DNA from: Meandrina meandrites
Lineage: Eukaryota > Cnidaria > Anthozoa > Scleractinia > Meandrinidae
Direction: 5' to 3'
Assembly: GCA_963693305.1 (NCBI GenBank)
Contig: OY855906.1
Coordinates: 17,069,661-17,133,660, forward strand
DNA: 64,000 bases
Part shown: positions 20,644 through 30,188 of the stretch, piece after piece
Layout: each line of letters opens with the position of its first letter
How positions within the stretch are numbered: position 1 is the first letter of the stretch
Translations under genes and position numbers: made by a program
The notes under the pieces: generated by a model
Database searches by the model: none
Told to the model about the DNA's origin: nothing
The model's input: only the letters and a program-made list of their open reading frames with translations

Positions 20644-21725
20644 CTCCTGTTCTGCCTGATGTTGAGTGTTATTATGATAATCATCACTTTCCTGATTTAG
20701 AGCAAAGGTATGTTCAAATATCATTGCCTTATTTCTCAGTTTCATTAATTTTAATTTGATAGGTAAAATGTTTAGGTTCTTACAATGATTTTCATTTCCA
20801 GTATAATCTAAGGTGCCAGATTTTTGAAACAAATATTGGTTTGTATATTGTTTGGTTATAGAGATATGTGCACTTTTGCTCGTCATAATGCCATATCTTC
20901 CTAAGATCATCCCATGTAAGCTAAAATACTTCTGTGGTACTGGTTTTTTTTTAAATGGCTTTCGTGCGATTTCATGATTTTTTTAAATAAACAACTGTCA
21001 AATAAACTGAACTGCTCTGGTAATCACCTGAGAAATTATACTAAAACAACCATTCTTTTAGACTGAGTGAAAACTGCTCATTTCGGTATTCTGTTAGTAT
21101 AAGTAGATAATTTGATTTTCACATATTTATTGTTAAAGGTTTTTTGAATCTTAAACTTTTGTATAGTGTGAGCCTCATTATGGAAGAGCTAAACCGGAGT
21201 GATGCTTCCAGTGATGAGTCCAGCTCTGACATTGAGTGGACTATGGAAGAGACTGTTCAAGCTGTTGGTAATGCCACGCAACAGTTTGTTGACGACAAGT
21301 GAGTAGTTGACATTTTCTCTTGCAAACAGTTTACCTTCTTACCTTAGTCACTCCCCAGCAATTTGCCGTTATCCAGTTATACTACTGGCTGGAGAGAGGC
21401 ACTGTGAGAGTAAAGTGTCTTGCCCAAGAACTCGATGCAGTGCCCTGGTCAGGTCTCAAACCTGGACCATTTGAGACGGAGTCCAGCACACTAACCATCA
21501 GGCCACTGCTCCTCCCCTTAGTTATAGAACACAATAACTCAGTATGAGTTGATCTTTTCTTTTAAAGATTTTTTTGTAAACTCTGTATAAGGCAAAAAGA
21601 CAATGGTTTGAAAAGATCAATAAACAGATGTTGCCAAGACAAGTGTAATAAATATTTTATTTAATTATTAGTCGCATCTCATTTTGTTTGTTCACAGCAT
21701 GGACATCAGCAGTGATGAGGATTAA
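19410..21725 (+). CDS. Kolobok ORF1: spliced AT-hook and acidic protein
   Basis: Five-exon frame with GT-AG junctions in register: 19410-19576, 19672-19760, 20347-20707, 21167-21298, 21698-21725, ending TAA. About 258 residues. The start (AACATGGCGG) encodes RRVGRPKLPGS, an AT-hook-like GRP core, then a segment ESVFNLWRDRKEILGFAEE and SEFAEFLLHRR. The middle is Ser/Thr-rich and holds a run of more than 20 Asp encoded by a (GAT)n tract (about 20573-20642). The C-terminus is acidic (SSDESSSDIEW, MDISSDED). It lies in the Kolobok element just upstream of the transposase core. A DNA-binding accessory role is inferred, not shown. An alternative is that it forms the 5' part of a longer transposase transcript. 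Confidence 0.65.
20573..20642 (+). repeat. (GAT)n microsatellite coding poly-Asp
   Basis: More than 20 GAT codons inside ORF1 exon 3. The other frames read poly-Met and, on the reverse strand, poly-Ile and poly-His; these are shadows. Confidence 0.95.
21336..21518 (-). repeat. tRNA-derived SINE in ORF1 intron 4
   Basis: On the minus strand the head GAGGAGCAGTGGCCTGATGG carries an A-box-like GTGGCCTGATGGTTAG and the B box GGTTTGAGACC. The body follows with CTTGGGCAAGACACTTTAC and ACAGTGCCTCTCTCCA, typical of metazoan tRNA-derived SINEs. It lies in the intron between ORF1 exons 4 and 5. Confidence 0.7.
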
Positions 21726-21737
21726 AGAACCCTCACA

Positions 21738-22656
21738 ATGATTGATCCTTGTTATGGTGATGATGATGGCAGCCAGGCTTCTGCTCCTGAAGCCGCTCCC
21801 GCTGAAGCTGCAACTGAAGCTTCTGGTGCTGTTGCTGGGATCCTGGAACCAGACAGTGACATTCAGCAGGAAGAAACAAGCAAATCAGCAGAACAAAATC
21901 AAGCCAAAATACTTCAGAAACTGCAGGCTGCTTTTCAAGAGCTTACCAGCCCTAACGACTTGGAGGCATATCTGGCCCTTCACTCTCGAATGAGAGTGAT
22001 GGTCTCAATCGAAAAGCTTTTTGAGCTTTCAGCTGAGAAATGTGCAATATGCGGGGAGGGTCTTCACTTGAATAAAGATGTAAAGACCTGTGGATCCAGG
22101 GTGGAGATCATCCGCCAGTGCCCTAACAACCACTCTCAAAAGTGGGTGTCATCTGAAGTTCTGGGAGCGCAAAACAACAACGAGTTTTTCCTCAATGATT
22201 ACCTGTTGGCAGCTGCCATTATCATTTCAGGGAACAACTACAATAAATTTGCCCTGATGTGCAAAGCCCTAGGGCTAAATATTATAAGTGTAAACACATT
22301 TACACGCTTCCAGAAACATTGCGCAGCCCCTGTAGTCAACGAGATTTGGGGCAAAATGAACTCCTTGGTTATCAGCATACTCAAGGAATATGATGATCTC
22401 TGCCTGTGTGGGGATGGAAGGAATGATTCTCCTGGCCATTCAGCCAGATACTGTGTCTACACACTCATGGAACATGCAACAAAAGTTGTTGTAGACATGG
22501 CAGTGATTGATAAAAGGGAAACGGGAGGTAATTCTGTTACCATGGAAAAGGAAGGCTTGCGGCGACTTCTTGAGCGGATGGCAACGCTTCTTCCTTTTAA
22601 TGAGCTCACCACGGATGCCTCTTCATCAATAATGAAGCTTGTGCGTGACATGAAAG
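21738..22656 (+). CDS. Kolobok transposase ORF2, 5' part (DDE domain incomplete)
   Basis: The ATG at 21738 lies 12 nt after, and in frame with, the ORF1 stop. Residues 1-100 are Ala/Glu-rich and coiled. Then CAICGEGL, TCGSRVEIIRQCPNNH suggest a Cys/His zinc site. GDGRNDSPGHSARYCVYTLM contains the first catalytic Asp, MEKEGLRRLLERM is a strong Kolobok signature, and ELTTDASSS holds the second catalytic Asp. Coding ends at 22656 with donor AAAG|GTACAT in phase 1; the open frame beyond reads into the intron. The downstream segment with the third acidic residue is not found before the Ngaro insertion or after it, so the transposase is truncated or has lost exons. It would cut and paste at TTAA. 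Confidence 0.82.
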
Positions 22657-23040
22657 GTACATTGCATGCTGTTTTTTGTAAAATGTTAGTAATTTAGAAA
22701 TTGTGATGCTTTATGTATAGTATTTTTTGGAGGGGGGGGGGGGGGGGGGCAAAGTGTTTCAAGATGCTGGTAATTAGCCACACTCGTCTTGTAAATCCAC
22801 CTATCATGTTAAAGTAAAAAGAAGATTCCACATTTGTAGGACAAACTGTGCTTAGTAAAGTAAAACAAGATTCAAATTCAGCTTCCATAATTCTTGAAAG
22901 TGAGGACAAATACTTTGTTATAGATAGGTAAATCAAACTGACATATTTTGTAGCATTTTTATTCCTCCCATGGTATGAAAGATTTTCATTCAATTGGGTT
23001 TGGGTATACATGTATATCTTGGAAAGGTTGTACGTAACGT
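22657..23040. other. Kolobok intron remnant left of the Ngaro insertion
   Basis: Begins at the ORF2 donor. Contains a poly-G run at about 22732-22749. No coding exon found. Confidence 0.5.
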
Positions 23041-23154
23041 TAAACTCATCAACAATAGATGAGCTTGGGCGTTGGTGCCTCAAGGTTGGTGGAGCCGGGC
23101 AATGCACAGCAGGGGAGGAGGTATCCATGGTAACCCAGAAGCGGCCACCACCCA
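23041..23154 (-). repeat. Ngaro-type B2 terminal repeat
   Basis: Identical or nearly so to 23518-23631; starts TAAACTCATCAACAATAG and ends GCCACCACCCA on the plus strand. Confidence 0.9.
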
Positions 23155-23242
23155 CCTGGGCACCGTCACACTGAAGGACTCAGTGGAATACTTACCAACC
23201 TAGCATGAGGCTCATCAACTCACCCGAGGGAGGGTGGGCCGG

Positions 23243-23516
23243 GCGAAAATTGCCAAGCTTGCGAGCGAATGTGCTAGCGAAATGAGCTTGCGAATGATAG
23301 CGAGCAGCGCACTGCGTGTAAAGGTCATGAAACGCCCCTGCACGGGTCCTGGGGCCACCCCGAGCTTTATGCGGCCAGCGGTAGCGGCGTACTGCGTATA
23401 GGCGTCACAAAATGCCCCAGCGAACCGCCAAGGTTGCACGCGAGCTTCCTGCATCCAAAGGTTGCTGGAGGGCATTGCTTCGAGGTTAACTTTGCCTAAA
23501 TTACATTTAGCCACAT
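23243..23516 (-). repeat. Ngaro-type A2 repeat
   Basis: 274-bp direct repeat of 28172-28445; plus-strand start GCGAAAATTGCCAAGCTTGC, end ATTTAGCCACAT. Confidence 0.93.
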
Positions 23517-23517
23517 T

Positions 23518-23631
23518 TAAACTCATCAACAATAGATGAGCTTGGGCGTTGGTGCCTCAAGGTTGGTGGAGCCGGGCAATGCACAGCAGGGGAGGAGGTA
23601 TCCATGGTAACCCAGAAGCGGCCACCACCCA
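23518..23631 (-). repeat. Ngaro-type B1 repeat
   Basis: 114-bp direct repeat of 23041-23154, directly abutting A2. Confidence 0.9.
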
Positions 23632-23893
23632 AACCTCCAATCCCAAGGTGCTTGAAAAAGGAGGGGCCAGCGAACAGGGAGAATGGGACCTCCGACTCCA
23701 AAAACCCCAAACACCAGGAGACCCGCATGCACGAGAAAGAATCATAGCAAGCACTTACCCAAACCATGAGCAGGCTGCGAGCTAACCAAGCTGCAATGCT
23801 AGCTGAGTACTCTCATAGTGATTCTCTCCAACCAGATGAACCTCGGCCTGGCCGTGATGGAGGGAGAATGAACAAACAAAGGCGAGGGCCGAA

Positions 23894-24805
23894 TTATGCC
23901 AGACGATTGGAAAGACTAGCCAAGGCTTCCGACGGAGTTCTTATATACAGCTGGTAAGCATTACTTGTCCAATGCCCGAGAGCCTGAATAAGGTGGTCTG
24001 GGACACCGTTGCGAGCCGCGACAGTCGCTGCTCCGATGCGGAAGCTGTGGCTGGAAAAATTGCCTGGAACCCCAGCTAACGACAAGATTTCTCTTAGCCA
24101 ATTCGTCAAAATGGCACGAGACAGAGGTTGGCCAGATCTGAACAGAAATAAAGGGCCAGGCTTATCACCCCGCACTGCCAGGTAGGACAGCATGGCGTGG
24201 ACAGCGCAGAGAGGAGCCTTTCCCAGACCAATGTGAACGTAGCAGCCCTGTCGGAACGGGTCGGTCTTTGATGCTTTAATCCAGATACGCATGCCTGAGG
24301 GGGAGAGCCTGGAGTCCACTGAGACATCTGCAGCCGACAAATGAAGCTCTGGCGAGAAGCTGGCTAGGTTAGGCACAGTAAATTCAGCTGAACGCAGAAA
24401 ACCAAAATAGCCCAAGGTGCATGCTGCCCAAAACATGCAGTGATCAAAAGATGAGAGGTCCAAGGCCTGGTGAACGAGAGAAAGGATACTATCGGTCACG
24501 GGAAGACGCTGGGCAGCGGGGGAACCTTGAGAACGCTTTATCCCTCTCATCACTCGTTGAAGACGCAAGCAGTTAATTAATGGGTCGGGAAAACCTTGCT
24601 CGATCTGCAGAGAGCGAACGGCAGAAAGGTAAACTTTGATAGATGAGTGCTGAATAGAATCTGCGAGGAAGGAAACAAACAGACACAACGTCCATTCATC
24701 AACTGGACATGGAGATCCATTTGCATGGAGCTTGCCAGCTTGAAGGCAGAAATTGTAGAATTTTCTTTGGCCGGAAGCGTACGATTTGCGAGTTGAAGGG
24801 GCCAA
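23894..24805 (-). CDS. Ngaro-type tyrosine recombinase
   Basis: 303-residue tyrosine recombinase that replaces an integrase in DIRS/Ngaro elements and integrates circular cDNA. The N-terminal SAM-like core-binding part (STRKSYASGQRKFYNFC to about residue 100) is followed by the catalytic domain: GFLRSAEF (first Arg), IKASKTDPF (Lys), HSFRIGAATVAA (His-x-x-Arg), ALGHWTSNAY (His/Trp) and QLYIRT with the nucleophilic Tyr. All R-K-HxxR-H/W-Y positions are present and no stop interrupts it, so it looks intact. It starts 33 bp after the RT stop, in the expected order. Confidence 0.92.
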   Translation of the reverse strand: MAPSTRKSYASGQRKFYNFCLQAGKLHANGSPCPVDEWTLCLFVSFLADSIQHSSIKVYLSAVRSLQIEQGFPDPLINCLRLQRVMRGIKRSQGSPAAQRLPVTDSILSLVHQALDLSSFDHCMFWAACTLGYFGFLRSAEFTVPNLASFSPELHLSAADVSVDSRLSPSGMRIWIKASKTDPFRQGCYVHIGLGKAPLCAVHAMLSYLAVRGDKPGPLFLFRSGQPLSRAILTNWLREILSLAGVPGNFSSHSFRIGAATVAARNGVPDHLIQALGHWTSNAYQLYIRTPSEALASLSNRLA

Positions 24806-24837
24806 ACCTTGGACCAGGAAGTGCCGGCATCATTCCT

Positions 24838-26462
24838 CTAGTAGGGAGGTATCAAGCTGTCCAGGAGAAACTGTGGGATAGGACACGGGTTCGGCTGAGC
24901 CTCCGGGGCCAGGCGGCGAAACTCCTGCCAATGAAAGCAAGAAATTGCCTCAGCAACATTGTTTTGAATGCCGGGAACATGAACAGAAGAGAAGGAAAAC
25001 CCCCAACGCGCAGCAGACAGCAGGAGATCCCGAAGTAGGTGCATCAAGGCGGGAACCTTTGAGGTCCTGGATGTGAGCATAGCCACCACGGACTGGTTAT
25101 CAGAGCGAAAGAGGACGTGTTTCCTTGACCAATGAGAACCCCACAAATGAGCCGCAATCACCACAGGAAACAATTCTTTGTAAGCGATAGATTGTTGGGC
25201 CTGGGTGGGAGACCATGGGCCATAGAACCAGTGACCCTGGGAGTAGGCGCCAAAGCCAAGAGAACCAGCGGCATCGGAGGTGACTTCAATGTCAGCTACA
25301 GCGGACATGCCGGGGTACAGCCAAAACCCAACACCGTGCCACGAGGAAAGAAAGCGCTGCCACCACAGCAAATCTTGGCGAAACTCTCGATTGATGCGGA
25401 TGGGATGATCCTTGTTACGAAAGCAGCAAAGCAAATCGATAAGTCGACGAAGAAAGGTTCTGCCAGGCCATACCACCTTCGCAGCGTGGTGCAAGTGACC
25501 AATCAGAGATTCGAGTTCGCGTTTCTTGCACCAGGTACGCTGGAGCCAGGTATGAATGAGTTGGCTGAGTGCCTGAAGTTTATCCTCTGGTAAGCGGGCA
25601 ATTTGCTGAACCGAGTCGAGCTCAATTCCTAGGACAGAGAGTGAAGTGGTTGGACCAACACACTTATTGGGGTGAAGAGGAAGTCCCAGAGACTTGCAGA
25701 CTGCCAGGGCAGTGCTCAGGTTGTAAGCGCACTGAGGAGAGTGCGGGGGTCCAGCAGTGATAAAGTCATCCAGATAATGCAGCAAATCAGACACTGAATG
25801 CTGGTTTAGGAGGATCCACTCCACCATATCGGCTACTGAATTGAAGATGAAGGGGGCGGAGCGGAGGCCAAAGGGCAGTGTGAGGTCAACATAATACTGG
25901 CCACGCCATTTCATGCCGAGGAGAGATCGGTCCTCAGGATGGATGGCTATATTCCGGTAGGCGGCCTCAACATCAAACTTGGCCATTAAGGCCCCAGGGC
26001 CATAGCGCGACACCATGCGGATCACCTCGTCCAGACGAATGTACTGGAGAGTGAAGTCCTGGGGATCAATGCCGTCATTCACGCTACGACCTCCAGGAGA
26101 TGATAGATCAACGATCAGGCGCCACTTCCCAGGTTGCCCCCTTTTCGGAATAACCCCGAAGCTGCTGATGTGCAAGTTAGGTAATGGAGGGACAGGAAAA
26201 GGCCCGGCAACCCTACCCAACATGACCTTGTTGGCCAAGTACTCATCTACGACGTTTGCATGCAGGAGGGCCGACTGTTTGTTCTGTTTTGCTGACTTGA
26301 GCGGAAAGGATGACTGAAAGCCTAGCCGGAAACCATGTTTGATCCCCTGGAGGACATAAGAGGCCTGTTGCTGATCCGGATGGCTGGCTAGTTCGCGTGC
26401 GAACACCTCGTGGTGCAAGGGGCTAACGGCAGAGACGGGAGGAAGTTCCGAGCCGGCTACAG
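24838..26462 (-). CDS. Ngaro-type reverse transcriptase / RNase H
   Basis: RT followed by RNase H, uninterrupted. RT motifs: WRLIVDLSSP, AKFDVEAAYRNI (first catalytic Asp), LPFGLRSAPFIFN, HYLDDFITAG (YxDD box). RNase H: EVTSDAAGSLGFGAY (Asp), AYKELFPVV (Glu), FRSDNQSVV (Asp), and a final region reading NNVAEAISC where the family usually has an ADALSR-type motif, so the last Asp appears replaced by Glu. No ATG precedes the RT domain: the frame opens after a good minus-strand acceptor (CTCTTTTCCTGTAG at about 26463), so it may be made by splicing from the gag transcript or by frameshifting. Confidence 0.9.
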
Positions 26463-26849
26463 GAAAAGAGCAAAAAAGGGAAAGTCTGATAAGTAAGGGG
26501 GGGACCTATGAGCTGCAACAGACGCGGAATGGGATTAGCAAGTCAAGACAAAAACAAGGAAAGCTGGACTACCTAGAAGGGGTATTTATTGCAAAAAACG
26601 AAAAGCGATAAGTACAAAATGATCGGACAAGAGTCGTAGGCTGATAAACTAGAGACGTGTGATAAAATAAGGAAAAAACAAAATCGGGAGACTCGGAACA
26701 GCAAAATATAAAAACAACGACTGCCCGTACAAGCCTAAGATAGAACAATAACAAGCAACAACAGCAATAACTTGAAAAACTAAATGGATCGAAAGTTTCT
26801 GTCTGTAAAGAGTCTAAGGCCGCTAATGTAAAAGTGCCAAGTTCGCCTC
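26463..26849 (-). other. Gag-RT spacer, candidate intron
   Basis: 387 bp between the gag stop and the RT acceptor-like site. No coding motifs. If the acceptor is used this would be intron, with its donor near or inside the end of gag; no convincing donor was fixed. Confidence 0.35.
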
Positions 26850-28120
26850 TCAGTGACGTCTGGCCTTCGAAGAAGAGGCAGAAGCAGGTGGAGGTGGCGA
26901 GGGGCGTTTGCGGTCATCCCTGGGCACAGATTCTTTGCGAACTGAACACTCGGAAGAGCGATGGGGGCCAGCGCAAATGCTGTAACGATGGGCGTATCTG
27001 CAGTAGTTGTATTGGGACGAACAGCGACCTCTATTCCACGAACGGCAGATTATTTGCGAGGACGGCGCGCCGGACGGTTCTGGGACGTCGGGACTCGCAC
27101 CAGTAGCACCGGGACGAAGAGCAGCCCCGGCTGCGTGGAAGTTGAAAAGCTCTGAGTTCATGGATGACCAGTCCACCAGCTTGGTTGCAGCCGCATGTTG
27201 GCGAAAAGCTATGTCGTAGGACCGCCATACCCGACCGCTAAAGTGGCGATGCGTCTGCAAAATTAGCAGCTTGTAGCAAGTTAGATCTTTCCAGCGGTGA
27301 GGAAAGTAGGAGGTTAAAATCAACGTGAAGATGGAGAACGCTTCGGACCATGAGACAATGTCATCGATCTTTCGACGATGTTTCTTCGCCGAAGGTGTGA
27401 CGACCAATTGACCGCCGAAGTAGACTTGCGACTCTGGTTCCTTCTCCGAAATGTTCGCGGAAAGCAAATCCCCCAGATCGATGAACTTCCCGGCGAGAAT
27501 TTGGCTAACAGTCTTTGCCGGAACCGGAGTAAAACCCGGGGGCAAGACGAACGGCTGTTGGAAGGACGAAGGCAGGCCAAGACTCGTGGAGCTAACGGAG
27601 GATGGCACGGACAGAGAAGCACCCGTGGCGATCGCCGGGCTAGAAATCGCCGAGCGCGGTGTTGCAAACGTTGAAATAAAGGAAGGAACAGAAAGCAATG
27701 GCCTACCTTGCGGGACCGCGGGCTGAAGGCTTGATGGGACGCTGAACGGAGAGACTCCAGAAGCCAAGAAAGACGAAGTGCGTTGCTCGAGGCCGTGAGC
27801 AAGGACGGGAACGCCCCCAGACGAAGATGGCACGTTCGCCAAGCCGGGCAAGCACGCGGCTCCAGTGACGGCGAAATTCCCGAAGCTTGTGGCGTAACTG
27901 GGGTGAGTGCAGCCTGAACTGCAGAAGCCACCGCCGCTACGAAGGCCGGATCGAGCGTGATAGTTGAGGTCGGCGGCGGGGCTGACGAGGCCACGCTCGC
28001 AGCAACAGATGACACAACGGATGGAGAGGTCGTAGACGGCAAAACAGCACTCGAAGACTCGAAGATGCTGGCCGAAAGGCTGTTGTTGGTGAGACGAGTG
28101 GTGCCCGAATCACGATCCAT
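26850..28120 (-). CDS. Ngaro-type gag-like protein, apparently frameshifted
   Basis: Two overlapping frames make up the gag. The ATG at 28120 (MDRDSGTTRLTNNS) starts 52 bp after A1 and runs through a Ser/Ala/Pro-rich region to about 27840. The second frame (27851-26850) continues with LPSSFQQPFVLPPGFTPVP, ILAGKFIDLGDLL, FSIFTLILTSYFPHRW and a C-terminal CCCH-like zinc finger (CRSWNRGRCSSQYNYCRYAH) followed by CAGPHRSSEC. The change of frame at about 27845-27860 implies a 1-bp indel or an unrecognised splice. Gag packages the RNA; the zinc finger suggests nucleic-acid binding. Confidence 0.75.
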
Positions 28121-28171
28121 AACGCATAAAAGCAGAAAAGCGAACGAAAAAGGCGAAACACTGGAACAGGA

Positions 28172-28445
28172 GCGAAAATTGCCAAGCTTGCGAGCGAATG
28201 TGCTAGCGAAATGAGCTTGCGAATGATAGCGAGCAGCGCACTGCGTGTAAAGGTCATGAAACACCCCTGCACGGGTCCTGGGGCCACCCCGAGCTTTATG
28301 CGGCCAGCGGTAGCGGCGTACTGCGTATAGGCGTCACAAAATGCCCCAGCGAACCGCCAAGGTTGCACGAGAGCTTCCTGCATCCAAAGGTTGCTGGAGG
28401 GCATTGCTTCGAGGTTAACTTTGCCTAAATTACATTTAGCCACAT
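28172..28445 (-). repeat. Ngaro-type A1 repeat (5' end)
   Basis: 274-bp direct repeat of A2 at 23243-23516, differing at few positions. Confidence 0.93.
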
Positions 28446-28712
28446 ATAAATTATATTGCACTTTAAAATTGTACTAAACCATTTGAATTATTGATCAATA
28501 TTATTTACCATATTGAAAGTTTGGTTTGTTCTGTTAGACAAATAATAAACATTGATGCTTCACTTCCAGGCATATTTTGTCAAATCATTTCATTTATCAA
28601 CAAAACTGTAAATATTTTATACAGACCACATTAACCATTTGTGTTTATAGTGCTACACCCGCGTTTGCACTAGCCTGAAAATAAGAATATATTACGCTGA
28701 AGAGGTGTTCAG

Positions 28713-28886
28713 GAAATTAAAAATGTCAATGATCACATGCCTGACTACAACATGCCTGACTACAACGGCAACTCGCACCACAACTCAAGTCCGCCGCTTT
28801 ACATGGGCAGGCGCCTCTACCACGCTTACGAGCACAGGCAGCTCGGCAGGAACAGTAAACAACTGCTGTCTCTTGATCCTAAATAA
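28713..28886 (+). CDS. Possible terminal exon of the Kolobok locus
   Basis: After a weak acceptor (GTGTTCAG) an open segment of 57 codons and stop reads EIKNVNDHMPDYN ... PPLYMGRRLYHAYEHRQLGR ... LLSLDPK. It contains a 15-bp tandem duplication (MPDYN twice). It lies in the Kolobok element right of the Ngaro insertion, in the right orientation for a C-terminal exon. It does not join in phase with the 22656 donor, so at least one exon is missing between them. Family membership not recognised; low confidence. Confidence 0.3.
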   Translation, partial: EIKNVNDHMPDYNMPDYNGNSHHNSSPPLYMGRRLYHAYEHRQLGRNSKQLLSLDPK

Positions 28887-29263
28887 CAGGTATGGCTTGG
28901 TGAGAAAAAGAACTACTCTTCGAGGAATTGAAAGCGAGCACGTGCTTGAAATTTTGACACCTACCTCGGGCTGCACTGAACGTTCCGAGTTTTGGTCTGC
29001 TTCAATAACAGAACCATAAGCATTAACACTATCGTCCAAAACATTTATGGATTCTTCGACTTCCATGAAATTAATGTGAACGTTGAAGAAAACTTTTGAC
29101 AGCACACAAATATAGTTCGTCCAAGAGCAAGAGATTGCCGCGATCAACTTTCGGATCTGCCTGGTGACAAAGTAGTTGACCAATCAGAGGGCGCGATTAA
29201 ACAATAGCGCTGGTTCAAAACAAAAACAAACGGCCGCGTTGCATCAAGGGTGAAAATGGGCCT
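28887..29263. other. Kolobok right subterminal region
   Basis: Non-coding sequence up to the right TIR. Confidence 0.4.
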
Positions 29264-29840
29264 TTAACAAGTGACCAATTAAATCGTCGAAGTGTTCAAT
29301 TTCCGGAATGTGTTTTGATAGTAGTCGAATAAAATTTATTTTGAAATCGGCTAGGTTGACCTTTGTCGCGTGCCATGAGCATAATAGGTTTCATCTTGCA
29401 TTCTTTGATTGGTGTGAAGATTAAGCGTCGAATAAAATTTATTTTACTTGCGGAAGGGTCCTCTCGCTGTTGGGATAGGTGGTCTTCTACTAGGAATAAA
29501 TCTCGCTCCAGATTTTATCTTGTCCTTGAAACTAGAGTGTTCTTCTGGTCGCTTCTTTTTAACAAGTGACGAATTAAATCGTCGAAGTGTTCAATTTCCG
29601 GAATGTGTTTTGATAGTGCCATGAGCATAATAGGTTTCATCTTGCATTCTTTGATTGCTGTGAAAATGAAGCGTCCAATAAAATTTATTTTGAAATCGGC
29701 TAGGTTGACCTTTGTCGCGTGCCATGAGCATAATACGTTTCATCTTGCATTCTTTGATTGCTGTGAAGATTAAGCGTCGAATAAAATTTATTTTGAAATC
29801 GGCTAGGTTGACCTTTGTCGCGTGACACTCATAATCTTCT
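29264..29840. repeat. Tandem repeats of the Kolobok target region, with an empty site
   Basis: Repeated blocks containing TTAACAAGTGAC(C/G)AATTAAATC, GTTCAATTTCCGGAATGTG and AAATCGGCTAGGTTGACCTTTG. The copy at 29446-29640 is continuous through the TTAA at 29559-29562, where the other copy carries the Kolobok element. Some sub-blocks of about 100 bp recur again at 29650-29820 and 30885-30990. Confidence 0.85.
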
Positions 29841-30188
29841 GTCAGCTAGCGATTACACAAACTTCGCTTTCAATTTCGCAATCGACTTTTCAAATTACAG
29901 TGGAGAGGCACGAGGTCGACACGAGGTGATAAAGTGAAAAGCGATACACGGTACGAAGCTGTCTCGTTTGACTCTCTTTTCGGTAGAATCTCAAGGATTG
30001 TAAAGGTTGAAATATTTAGTGTGATTTCTAGAACGCGAAATCGATTGTACACCCACACTGAAACATGTTGATGACTACTTCGGAGCAGGTAGGTGCATGA
30101 ACTTTAATACGAGAGAACTTTACGAGCGAACTCTTCCCGAGTGAAACCTTTATCAGAAGCCTAGATTTTATAGTGAGCTATCTATATA

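Larger units (their letters stand above)
23041..28445 (-). mobile_element. Ngaro-type tyrosine-recombinase retrotransposon with split direct repeats
   Basis: 5405-bp element coding on the minus strand: A1 (28445-28172), gag, RT/RNase H, tyrosine recombinase, then B1 (23631-23518), A2 (23516-23243), an 88-bp spacer and B2 (23154-23041). A1 and A2 are 274-bp near-identical direct repeats; B1 and B2 are 114-bp near-identical. This A1-body-B1-A2-B2 order is the split-direct-repeat layout of Ngaro/PAT-like elements. There is no methyltransferase-like ORF, which separates it from classical DIRS. It lies in the Kolobok transposase intron. Near-identity of the repeats suggests a fairly recent insertion. 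Confidence 0.9.
16011..29263 (+). mobile_element. Kolobok DNA transposon with TTAA duplication, interrupted by a Ngaro-type element
   Basis: The ends are inverted repeats: AGGCCCATTTTCACCCTTAA on the left and, read inward from the right, AGGCCCATTTTCACCCTTGA, about 24 of 25 bases matching. TTAA lies immediately outside both ends (16007-16010 and 29264-29267), the standard Kolobok target. It contains a Kolobok-type transposase locus (19410-22656) in agreement with the ends. Without the 5.4-kb Ngaro-type insertion (23041-28445) the element would be about 7.8 kb. A homologous unoccupied TTAA site at 29559-29562 supports the boundaries. The transposase lacks the third catalytic region, so this copy is probably inactive. 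Confidence 0.88.

Noticed and set aside
20448..20910. Frames with poly-Ile, poly-His and poly-Met across the GAT tract
   Set aside because: Shadows of the poly-Asp tract in ORF1 exon 3, which has matching splice sites.
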